Shown here: positions 50,183 through 56,556 of the stretch, in pieces
Layout: the number at the start of each line of letters is the position of its first letter
Numbering within the stretch: position 1 is the first letter of the stretch
Origin: Bacteroidia bacterium
Lineage (GTDB): Bacteria; Bacteroidota; Bacteroidia; J057
Direction of reading: 5' to 3'
Length of the DNA stretch: 56,556 nt
Assembly: GCA_030430205.1 (NCBI GenBank)
Contig: JAUIGE010000041.1
Location: forward strand, 1 to 56,556
Translations under genes and position numbers: made by a program
The notes under the pieces: model-generated
Told to the model about the DNA's origin: nothing
Database searches by the model: none
The model's input: the letters and a program-made list of their open reading frames with translations, nothing else

Positions 50183-50515
50183 ATGAAAAAGTTTATTGCA
50201 GTTTATTACGCCCCCGCATCAGCTATGGCAGCCATGGCAAATGTTACCCCTGAGCAAGCCGCTGAAGGCATGAAGCCCTGGATGGCATGGAAAGAAAAGT
50301 GTGGAGATGCCATCGTGGACATGGGCGCTCCCCTGATGCCCGGCGCGGCGCTGGATGCCAGCGGTAAGTGGTCTGGCAGCAGCAAGGAAGTCACGGGCTA
50401 CAGCATCCTGCAGGGCGAAAGCGCTGAGCAGGTGAAAGCCCTTTTTGATGGCCATCCGCATCTTTCGTGGGCTCCGGGTACCTCTATTGAGGTTCATGAA
50501 TTTGCTCCTATGTGA
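50183..50515 (+). CDS. YCII-related protein
   Basis: The 110-residue protein begins MKKFIAVYYAPASAMAAMAN and ends with FDGHPHLSWAPGTSIEVHEF, the pattern of YCII-like ferredoxin-fold dimers. The His in DGHPH is in the expected region. Function is unproven for most members. It precedes a second YCII gene and an ECF42-type sigma factor, a pairing known for this sigma group, so it is a likely regulon member. Confidence 0.85.
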   Translation: MKKFIAVYYAPASAMAAMANVTPEQAAEGMKPWMAWKEKCGDAIVDMGAPLMPGAALDASGKWSGSSKEVTGYSILQGESAEQVKALFDGHPHLSWAPGTSIEVHEFAPM

Positions 50516-50615
50516 TCAAAGGGCCTTTCCATAAAAACCATATAAGGGATTTAAGGAAATATAAGCTGTGGGTTAATTTCATGCTACCAGACAAAATTGT
50601 CATACCTCTTTTTTT

Positions 50616-50694
50616 GACAGGATTTCAGGATTTTCAGGATTAACAGGATGCCATTTGTTTTCTTGTAAATCCTGAAAATCATGTTTATCCTGTC
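50616..50694. repeat. CAGGATT-type inverted repeat
   Basis: GACAGGAT, TTCAGGAT, TTCAGGAT and AACAGGAT in series are followed after a spacer by their reverse complements (AATCCTGAAAATC, ATCCTGTC). This is a dispersed intergenic repeat type seen in many bacteria and able to fold as a long hairpin. It lies between the two YCII genes, where the 359-bp gap has no other ORF. Confidence 0.75.
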
Positions 50695-50874
50695 TAAATC
50701 TTCTCTTCAGCCTGGCTAAGCAGGCAAAATGTCTAGTAGGATGGGTTAATTTACTTTTATGAAACACTTATATGAACTTTTATGCCCTAAATGGTTCAAA
50801 AACTGCCCTATTTTGTTTTTTATTAGAAAACCCTGTGGGCGATCCGTACAATTTTTGAAAAAATAAGAAATGAT

Positions 50875-51219
50875 ATGAAAGACTTTATGTTGGTATTTAT
50901 TGGCAAAAGCTATGAGGAAATGAACCTTTCCCCCGAGCAAATGCAGCAGCAAATGGGCAAATGGTGGGGCTGGCAGCAGAAAATGGAAGAAGCCGGGGTA
51001 TTGAAAAGCGGCCATGCCTTGACCCCGGACCTGCGGCGGGTGACGGGACCTGACAGGACTGTGACAGATAAGGCCGCTACGGAGGTCAAAGAATTGATCG
51101 GTGGCTACTATATCGTATCGGCCAAAGACTATGAGGGCGCGATTGAGATCGCGCAGGGGTACCCGGACTATGAGTTCGGAGGCACTGTCGAAGTCAGAGA
51201 AGTCATGCACTTTCAGTGA
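50875..51219 (+). CDS. YCII-related (DGPF-type) protein
   Basis: The 114-residue protein starts MKDFMLVFIGKSYEEMNLSP and has the YCII pattern with GYYIVSAKDYEGAIEIAQGY and the closing strand FGGTVEVREVMHF. Its stop overlaps the start of the sigma gene (TGATG), so translation of the two is coupled. In ECF42 systems the DGPF/YCII protein is encoded next to the sigma factor and is its target. Confidence 0.88.
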   Translation: MKDFMLVFIGKSYEEMNLSPEQMQQQMGKWWGWQQKMEEAGVLKSGHALTPDLRRVTGPDRTVTDKAATEVKELIGGYYIVSAKDYEGAIEIAQGYPDYEFGGTVEVREVMHFQ

Positions 51220-52466
51220 TGCCTGAGCAGAAAATGATAGATCATCTTTTCCGGCATCAGTCGGGAAAGATGGTCTCCGTTTTGACGCGGATTTTCGGCC
51301 TCGAAAATCTCGAAACCGTGGAAGACGCGGTGCAGGACACCTTTGCCTCGGCCTTGCTGGCCTGGCGCGGCAAGATGCCCGACAATCCCGAAGGCTGGCT
51401 GATGCAAGCGGCCAAAAACAGGGTGATAGACCTTTTTCGGAAGCTGAGTGCGGAGAAAAAACGCATTCCGATGGTCGAAAACGGCCCCGCCTCCATGGCG
51501 ATCTACGATCTGTTTTTGGACAATGAGATCGCCGACAGCCAGCTGCGGATGATATTCACGGCCTGCCATCCCGTGCTCAACCCCAAAGATCAAATAGCAT
51601 TTGCCCTCAAAACCATCTCCGGCTTTAGCAGCAAAGAGATAGCCTCAGCCCTTTTACTCAAAGAGGAAACGGTCAAAAAGCGCCTTTCCCGCGCCCGCAA
51701 GGCCATAACCGGGCAGGAAGTCACATTTGAAATACCTCAGGGGAATGCGCTTCCCCCCCGGATGAATCGGGTGCTGGAGGTCATTTACCTCATTTTCAAC
51801 GAAGGTTTTCACTCCGGCAGAAAAGATATGCTGATCCGCAAGGAACTGTGTGGAGAAGCCTTGCGGCTTTGCAGGATGCTGCTCGGAAATCCCTTCACGC
51901 AATCCGGCGCTGCCTATGCCCTTTTTGGGCTGATGTGCTTCCAGACCGCCCGCATTGACAGCAAAGTCAATGAAGAGAATGAGATCATCGACCTCAAAAA
52001 CCAGGACCGGAAAAAGTGGTATCTACCGCTCATCATGATGGGCCATGAGGCCATGACGCAGGCCGTCGAATCGGACGAATATTCGTCCTTTCACTTCGAA
52101 GCAGCCATCGCTGCGGAGCACATCCAGGCCGCCACATTCGAATCCACCAATTGGGACAAAATCCTGATACTCTACAAAAAATTGTATGAGTTACAGCCAT
52201 CGGCTTTTCACCTGCTCAATATCGCCATCGTGCAATTGCAGCGAAAGGAATATGCCATCGCCCTGAAGCTGCTGCAAAAGTTGGATCCCGCCGGGCTGGA
52301 GCAGCGCGCCTATCTGTATTATGGCTCCTATGCCGAGTATTTTGCCTTGCAGGGAAACAGGGAAAAAGCGATAGAGAGCATAGACAGGGCACTTTCCCTG
52401 GTACAAAATGAAGCAGAGCGGCAGTTTTTGGAGAAAAAAAAGCAGCTGTTTGAAGGCCTTTTTTGA
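51219..52466 (+). CDS. ECF42-type RNA polymerase sigma factor
   Basis: The ATG overlapping the previous stop gives 415 residues. Region 2 (LENLETVEDAVQDTFASALL) and region 4 (FSSKEIASALLLKEETVKKR, then LSRARKAI) are in the first 170 residues. The remaining 240 residues are a DUF6596-type helical extension with MNRVLEVIYLIFNEGF and a TPR-like end (AYLYYGSYAEYFALQGNREK). This is the architecture of the ECF42 group, which lacks a classical anti-sigma factor. The C-terminal extension is thought to control its activity. Confidence 0.92.
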   Translation: MPEQKMIDHLFRHQSGKMVSVLTRIFGLENLETVEDAVQDTFASALLAWRGKMPDNPEGWLMQAAKNRVIDLFRKLSAEKKRIPMVENGPASMAIYDLFLDNEIADSQLRMIFTACHPVLNPKDQIAFALKTISGFSSKEIASALLLKEETVKKRLSRARKAITGQEVTFEIPQGNALPPRMNRVLEVIYLIFNEGFHSGRKDMLIRKELCGEALRLCRMLLGNPFTQSGAAYALFGLMCFQTARIDSKVNEENEIIDLKNQDRKKWYLPLIMMGHEAMTQAVESDEYSSFHFEAAIAAEHIQAATFESTNWDKILILYKKLYELQPSAFHLLNIAIVQLQRKEYAIALKLLQKLDPAGLEQRAYLYYGSYAEYFALQGNREKAIESIDRALSLVQNEAERQFLEKKKQLFEGLF

Positions 52467-52731
52467 CCCCTATCCAGCTGGATGACGGGCAGCGTTTTTG
52501 GAGAGAGGGAGCTACTTGTCGCTTTTAATTTTCGCAAATAATCACCATTTTTAAGAGATGATACCTCTGTGGCAAGCTCTATGATCTGCCGGAAAAAAGA
52601 GCCCGCGATCCCTGCGGCCGGCAGTACCGCAGGGCCAGAGTTGATGCAGAGGGAAGGTTCCTTGACAAAAGTGGTGTTGGTGGCCTGATTTGGCGGATTT
52701 AGGGTGTTTGCGGGATTAGTATGCCTTTGGG
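52467..52731. other. leader region of the first RHS cassette
   Basis: No convincing gene. An open stretch in the plus frame (GKLYDLPEKRARDPCGRQYR...) runs to a TAG and may be a remnant. An inverted repeat CCTGCGG/CCGCAGG occurs at 52611-52633. A block at about 52652-52674 (GGAAGGTTCCTTGACAAAAG) recurs with a one-base change in length before the second cassette. Directly before the first ATG the sequence reads TAG-TAT-GCC-TTT-GGG, a stop codon followed by the conserved YxFG that precedes RHS tips. Confidence 0.5.
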
Positions 52732-53796
52732 ATGGTGATGGGGGGACGGAGTTGGCAGCAGAGCAGTGATTATAGATTTGGGTTTAATGGGATGGAAGGA
52801 GATGGAGAAATCAAGGGCGATGGGAATTCTTATGATTTTGGGGCGAGGATGTATGATCCGAGGATTGGACGATGGTTGAGTTTAGACCCCTTAGCAAAAA
52901 AATATCCAGAAATGAGCCCTTATGCAGGAATTGGAAATAACCCAATTCTTATGGTTGATCCAGATGGGAATGAAAATATTATCTATATCTATATAGGAAG
53001 TAATTCAGGATTAAGTAAACAAGAGGTCAAATTGGCAATTGAGCGTGCAAATAGCTTACTCCAAAAGACTTTTAACATGCCAATCGAAGTAATACAGTTG
53101 AGTTCTGTACCAGACCCTGGTGATTTAGATGATTCAGATACGTTTTTAGCAGTTGGTGAACCAGAAGAATTAGCATCTGTATTTGGCCAAAAGTATTTGT
53201 CTGGTTTAAGATATGATAATGTTGGCTCTGGAGTTAAAAGAAAAGACCCAGGTCAAAGCGACTATAGTTGGAAGACAGCAATTGAAGTTGCTGGGAATCC
53301 AACTGTAAACCCTGGGGCCCTTTCCTCTAAAACGAAAGAAAGCTGTACTCATGCTGCATGGCTAGGATGTGGCAGTCGTGGCGAAAAAGGGAACCATGCA
53401 AATATTAGGTCTTGGCTAATTCCCCAATATGCCGAATCATTTAATACTTCTAAAACTGAACTTCTTGCATTTTTGATGATAGATGTTGCAGGGCATAATG
53501 CAGGGGTCTGGCATGATCCTGGAAACTCCTTCATGACCGATGGTAATGTGATTGATCAGAAAATGGAGAGTTTTGGGTTAGACTTCGAAGCATTTTTAAA
53601 TGCAAATTCAGATGTTATTCATTTGATGTTAGAGCGAAAATTTACTGGGACGGGGCCTTCTGATAATTTAGAAAAAAATAAGAAAAGGAATGAAATCCTT
53701 CGTAATGGCGAAGATAAATCATTAGAGAAAAATAATTCCATTGAATTGGACAACAGCCTATACAAAATAAATAATTGGAAAAATGGAGGTGGCTAA
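52732..53796 (+). CDS. orphan RHS tip with a metzincin-like but altered C-terminal domain
   Basis: The 354-residue ORF starts with the RHS-associated core (NSYDFGARMYDPRIGRWLSL, PYAGIGNNP, residues 13-78), then switches to an unrelated, AT-rich variable domain. Its C-terminal part has DVAGHNAGVWHDPGNSFM (residues 251-268), which follows the metzincin pattern HExxHxxGxxH...M except that the first His-Glu is Asp251-Val252. It has no secretion signal or repeat-rich RHS shell, so it is a silent tip cassette or remnant. The next gene overlaps it by 14 bp. Confidence 0.85.
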   Translation: MVMGGRSWQQSSDYRFGFNGMEGDGEIKGDGNSYDFGARMYDPRIGRWLSLDPLAKKYPEMSPYAGIGNNPILMVDPDGNENIIYIYIGSNSGLSKQEVKLAIERANSLLQKTFNMPIEVIQLSSVPDPGDLDDSDTFLAVGEPEELASVFGQKYLSGLRYDNVGSGVKRKDPGQSDYSWKTAIEVAGNPTVNPGALSSKTKESCTHAAWLGCGSRGEKGNHANIRSWLIPQYAESFNTSKTELLAFLMIDVAGHNAGVWHDPGNSFMTDGNVIDQKMESFGLDFEAFLNANSDVIHLMLERKFTGTGPSDNLEKNKKRNEILRNGEDKSLEKNNSIELDNSLYKINNWKNGGG

Positions 53797-54517
53797 AAAA
53801 ATTATTCCCATTCTAATAATCAGTCTGATTTGTATATGGGGATGCTCTCAAAATATTAATAATAATCAGGAAAATGTCGACGATAATGATGACTGGAGCA
53901 TTTTTCAGATATTACAAAAAGACGGATTTGAAAATGCAACTACTGATATTATTAGAAAAAATGGTAGGATAATAAGTCTTACGATTAAGGGTGGTGATAT
54001 CACCAAATTACCCTTCGAATTGACTCAACTTGACTCTCTCAAAGCATTGTACTTGTCTAATAATCAAATAAAGGAAATTGAGGTCCTTCCAGAATTAACA
54101 TCCTTAGTTGATTTAAATTTATCTAATAATCAAATTGATAAATTTCCAGAAATAAAAAAATTAAATAAACTTACATTTCTTATTCTAGATAGTAATCAAC
54201 TCAGTGGCACGTTTGATTGTGAAAAATTACCTAAATCCTTAAAGATATTTTCTTTTTCGGATAATAAAGTTCTAGAGCTGAAGTCTCTAAGTAACTTAAA
54301 TAGACTTTCATACTTGTCTTTTGGGAGAAATCAGGTTGAACAATTTCCAAGAGGAATTTGTGAACTACCTTCCTTATCAAAAATTGAAATGATAGGAAAT
54401 CCTATCCAAGATGAAAAAATAGATATAATGTGCCTGAACAATTTAAATTTCTTATATATAGACTCTGTTCATCTTAATAAGCTAAAAGTTCCTGAGGATA
54501 CAAAGGTGATATATTAG
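53783..54517 (+). CDS. LRR lipoprotein, likely immunity partner of the first RHS tip
   Basis: The precursor of 244 residues has a lipobox signal (LIISLICIWGC, Cys21); a GTG two codons after the ATG is an alternative start. Residues 70-225 contain leucine-rich repeats (LKALYLSNNQIKEIEVLPEL, LVDLNLSNNQIDKFPEIKKL). It overlaps the RHS tip by 14 bp and shares its AT-rich composition, as immunity genes of polymorphic toxins do. An envelope-anchored LRR protein that binds the toxin outside the cytoplasm would fit. That role is inferred from position only. Confidence 0.78.
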   Translation: MEVAKKIIPILIISLICIWGCSQNINNNQENVDDNDDWSIFQILQKDGFENATTDIIRKNGRIISLTIKGGDITKLPFELTQLDSLKALYLSNNQIKEIEVLPELTSLVDLNLSNNQIDKFPEIKKLNKLTFLILDSNQLSGTFDCEKLPKSLKIFSFSDNKVLELKSLSNLNRLSYLSFGRNQVEQFPRGICELPSLSKIEMIGNPIQDEKIDIMCLNNLNFLYIDSVHLNKLKVPEDTKVIY

Positions 54518-54791
54518 GAAATAAGGCATTCGTCAGTCGTCAGATGCAGAGCAGTCGCCAGGTCTCGGAAGCACTCCACCTGCAAGAAGAGAGTACGAAG
54601 TGCGAGTTCAGAGTACGCTCATCCCCGAAAATCTGAAAAGACATTTCCAGCCATACCTTCCACCAAAAATTAACTGGCCTGCGGGCCTTTTTTTGTTTTC
54701 AATTGAAATAAAATAGCGGTTCCTTGTTATCTTAAAGGAGTAGTTCTTTGACAGAAATGGAGGTTTTTGAGTAGGGTAGTATCCTTTTGGT
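54518..54791. other. spacer between the two RHS cassettes
   Basis: No gene. At 54525-54561 a block GGCATTCGTCAGTCGTCAGA plus 17 further bases is related to 56432-56469 after the second cassette. At 54737-54760 a block matches the leader of the first cassette. TAG-TAT-CCT-TTT-GGT stands right before the second ATG, the same stop-then-YPFG junction as in cassette one. Confidence 0.55.
54676..54694 (+). terminator. weak rho-independent terminator
   Basis: GGCC-TGCG-GGCC is followed by seven T residues after the LRR lipoprotein gene. The stem is only four base pairs, so it may be inefficient. Confidence 0.42.
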
Positions 54792-55793
54792 ATGACGATG
54801 AGTGGACGATCTTGGCAGCAGAACAGTGACTATAGGTACGGCTTCAATGGGAAGGAAGGGGACAGCGAAATCAAAGGACAAGGCAACTCTTATGATTTTG
54901 GAGCAAGGATATATGACTCAAGGATTGGGCGGTGGTTGAGTTTAGATCCATTAGAAAAAAAATATCCAAGTATTAGTCCATATGTTGGTATTGGCAATAA
55001 TCCAATTCAATTTGTTGATTTTGGAGGAAATGACTTTGGAGTAAAGATTAATCATACTGATAAGACTATTATTATCGTGGCAAATGTATATACCACGAAT
55101 TCAAAAGCATACAGTCAAGCACTAAGAGCTAGAGATAATTGGAATAATAAAAAAGCATTGGTTGATGGATATACTGTATCATTCCAAATAACAGTGAAGG
55201 AACCCCCAACCGTTTCAGAGAAAGAGGTTGTTAATACCTTTACTACAGTAAACTTTTATCGTAAAAATGGAAAATTGAGGAGAAAAGAGTACAAACACTA
55301 TTCTGAAGTTTTAATTAAAATGAGAAGTATAGAGACGGGGGAGAATGATGAAATTGGGAATACGTATACTGGGGATCAAGGACTAAATTCAAAGTTCATT
55401 AGTAGTGGTTTAAGTTTTACAGGAGGCATCACATATAATGGAAGAAGGGCGGAGATGAATCATCATCATGAATATAAGGATTTAGGTGATTATCCCGATT
55501 TAGTAACTCATGAATTTGGGCATTTTTTTGGCCTTGATGATAAGGATGGGGATAATGATGGTATCACAGATAAGTACTTTCCAGGAGAAGGAGGTATTAT
55601 GGAATATCAAATAGGTACATTAGAATTAAAGCCAATAAGTGACAATGATGTAAAAACAATAATAAATTATGCAAAAGATGCTCTTGAAGGTAATACAGAT
55701 CCTGTTACAGACGCGAAAGTTAAATTATTAGAAAATATAGGAACTAGCGATGGCACTAACCCATTAGGAATTAAAGGAGAAAAAAATGAATAA
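54792..55793 (+). CDS. orphan RHS tip with metzincin-type zinc metalloprotease domain
   Basis: The 333-residue ORF begins with the same RHS core as the first cassette (NSYDFGARIYDSRIGRWLSL, residues 13-78). The variable domain carries DLVTHEFGHFFGLDD (residues 236-250), the zinc motif HExxHxxGxxD, and GGIMEY with Met270 about 20 residues on, the methionine turn of metzincins. The third ligand is Asp250, as in snapalysin-type members. The calcium-like loop DKDGDNDGITD follows directly. It is a probable effector protease cleaving a target in a competitor or host. The gene lacks the RHS shell, so activity may need recombination onto a full rhs gene. It overlaps the next gene by 8 bp. Confidence 0.9.
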   Translation: MTMSGRSWQQNSDYRYGFNGKEGDSEIKGQGNSYDFGARIYDSRIGRWLSLDPLEKKYPSISPYVGIGNNPIQFVDFGGNDFGVKINHTDKTIIIVANVYTTNSKAYSQALRARDNWNNKKALVDGYTVSFQITVKEPPTVSEKEVVNTFTTVNFYRKNGKLRRKEYKHYSEVLIKMRSIETGENDEIGNTYTGDQGLNSKFISSGLSFTGGITYNGRRAEMNHHHEYKDLGDYPDLVTHEFGHFFGLDDKDGDNDGITDKYFPGEGGIMEYQIGTLELKPISDNDVKTIINYAKDALEGNTDPVTDAKVKLLENIGTSDGTNPLGIKGEKNE

Positions 55794-56385
55794 AATCACT
55801 ATTTCTTTATTGTTATTACTTTCTGTTTGGAATATGTCTTTTTGTTGTACTTGTATTGGAAAGAAGAGTACGAAGGAAGCATTTAGGAAAAATGATGTAA
55901 TATTAGTAGGTCAAGTTATTTCTATCAGAAAAAAATCTATCCCATATTTTTTATCTGGCACTCAAAAAAGAGTAACAACTTTATACTATCATGTCATCGT
56001 ATTCGAAACTACGAAAATTTTAAAAGGAAAAAATACTCAGATAGAAGTAGAAATTTTTACGGGAATTGGAAATGGCGATTGTGGATTTCCTTTTAAGTTA
56101 AACCAACGATACGTAGTTTATGCTGATTGGAAGGACCAACATTTTAATGGTACTGAAAAAGTTCCAAAATTTTTATATACAGACCTTTGTGAAAGGACAA
56201 CAGATAACGTCAAAAATGAAATCAACGAGATTAACCGTATGAGAAAATATAGGTGTTCCTTTATTCGCCTGCTATTTATCTCCCGCTGGGCCGGATTTCA
56301 TGCCTTTGAGATGGTCTTTACTTTGCGCGTAATCCAGCCCGGTGCCAGGCCGATACTGAATGGCAGTAAGCCCAATACATCATAG
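55786..56385 (+). CDS. secreted TIMP/NTR-like protein, candidate immunity protein
   Basis: The protein has a signal peptide ending at about residue 20. The mature start CTCIGKKSTKEAFRKNDVIL (residues 21-40) resembles the N-terminal CxC...AF...D.V of tissue inhibitors of metalloproteinases. FETTKILKGK, NGDCGFPFKLNQRYVVYADW (Cys99) and LYTDLCERT (Cys135) follow. Four cysteines (21, 23, 99, 135) could make the C1-C70 and C3-C99 pairs of TIMPs. Its ATG overlaps the protease stop (ATGAATAA). From about residue 151 the composition turns GC-rich and the sequence is unlike the core, so the natural stop was probably lost at a junction near 56250. Similar CxC proteins exist away from proteases, so the inhibitor role is an inference from position plus resemblance. 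Confidence 0.8.
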   Translation: MNKITISLLLLLSVWNMSFCCTCIGKKSTKEAFRKNDVILVGQVISIRKKSIPYFLSGTQKRVTTLYYHVIVFETTKILKGKNTQIEVEIFTGIGNGDCGFPFKLNQRYVVYADWKDQHFNGTEKVPKFLYTDLCERTTDNVKNEINEINRMRKYRCSFIRLLFISRWAGFHAFEMVFTLRVIQPGARPILNGSKPNTS

Positions 56386-56556
56386 CCATTCGCTCCACCA
56401 GAGGGAAAGCCCCTCTGAAATCAGGTCCAAAGGTATTCGTCGCTCAGTCGGTTGCAGGTAGGTCGCCAGCTCTTTCGAAACTCAGAGCTGTCATCCTACC
56501 TGCTTTCCCTTCCTCACTCCTCATAGCAGCTCCCGGCCCTGGGCTGTTCCGAAGAC
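56386..56556. other. region after the second cassette
   Basis: No ORF is supported. GC-rich sequence with one block (56432-56469) related to the sequence that follows the first cassette. The RHS array or its flank probably continues beyond the window. Confidence 0.4.

Noticed and set aside
52467-52731. A gene upstream of the first RHS tip (GKLYDLPEKRARDPC...).
   Set aside because: The frame has no start codon after its upstream stop and ends at TAG before the tip; it is more likely a remnant or a chance opening.

Overview
The window looks like a piece of a Bacteroidota chromosome, probably of the Saprospiria type (the class is inference). The evidence is a type IX secretion C-terminal domain on a leucine-rich-repeat protein, a one-component-style propeller histidine kinase, FtsX/MacB-type permeases without their own ATPase, TAnnTTTG promoter elements, a DUF6728-like micro-gene and many predicted lipoproteins. 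The core has medium GC. The first 6.6 kb and roughly 52.9-56.25 kb are visibly AT-rich and accessory.

Layout. 1-6.6 kb: accessory island ending at tRNA-Phe. It has a PD-(D/E)XK-like protein, a compact structured transcription unit with a 57-residue ORF, a membrane pentapeptide-repeat protein, and a minus-strand block with a gene II/X-like replication protein, an excisionase-type HTH protein and two unknown genes. 6.8-14.8 kb: DUF6728-like gene, ddl, an exported protein, a three-gene PRTase/TRSP-HAD-StiP cluster, a TPR protein, etfBA and a DUF151 nuclease-family gene. 14.8-19.4 kb (minus): lipoprotein, trhO, an ECF sigma/anti-sigma/DUF4097-like operon and 5-formyl-THF cyclo-ligase. 19.4-28.9 kb: an Rrf2 regulator and the Fe-S repair protein RIC sharing a 14-bp operator, a large PIG-L protein, a BI-1 family protein, a second sigma/membrane-TPR pair, a coiled-coil protein, a TlpA-like thioredoxin and a Vat/CatB acetyltransferase. 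28.9-34.8 kb: three permease-type ORFs, one of them only a periplasmic domain, behind tandem palindromes and a sigma-54-like promoter. 34.9-46.8 kb: VOC protein, kdgF-transporter operon under a 33-bp symmetric operator, lipoprotein, T9SS LRR protein, GNAT, YdeI-like, CocE/NonD hydrolase, DUF2891 lipoprotein, OmpA-family protein and its partner. 46.9-52.5 kb: hybrid propeller histidine kinase and two YCII-like proteins with an ECF42-type sigma factor. 52.7-56.4 kb: two orphan RHS tip cassettes, each followed by an overlapping small exported gene.

The most striking system is the last cassette. An RHS tip ends in a metzincin-like zinc protease domain (HEFGHFFGLDD plus a downstream Met), and the gene overlapping its end encodes a secreted protein whose mature N-terminus, Cys spacing and core resemble tissue inhibitors of metalloproteinases (TIMP/NTR fold). 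This suggests a bacterial toxin-immunity pair in which a TIMP-like protein neutralises a metalloprotease effector. The neighbouring cassette has a related-looking motif with the catalytic His-Glu replaced by Asp-Val, paired with an LRR lipoprotein.

A second genome-scale signal is a set of intergenic tandem tracts that differ in sequence but all have a 7-bp period (7115-7217, 14056-14142, 25841-25947, 46857-46937, and a short one inside the OmpA-family gene). They resemble in form the heptameric STRR repeats known from cyanobacteria. All family assignments here come from reading the sequence; no database search was run.
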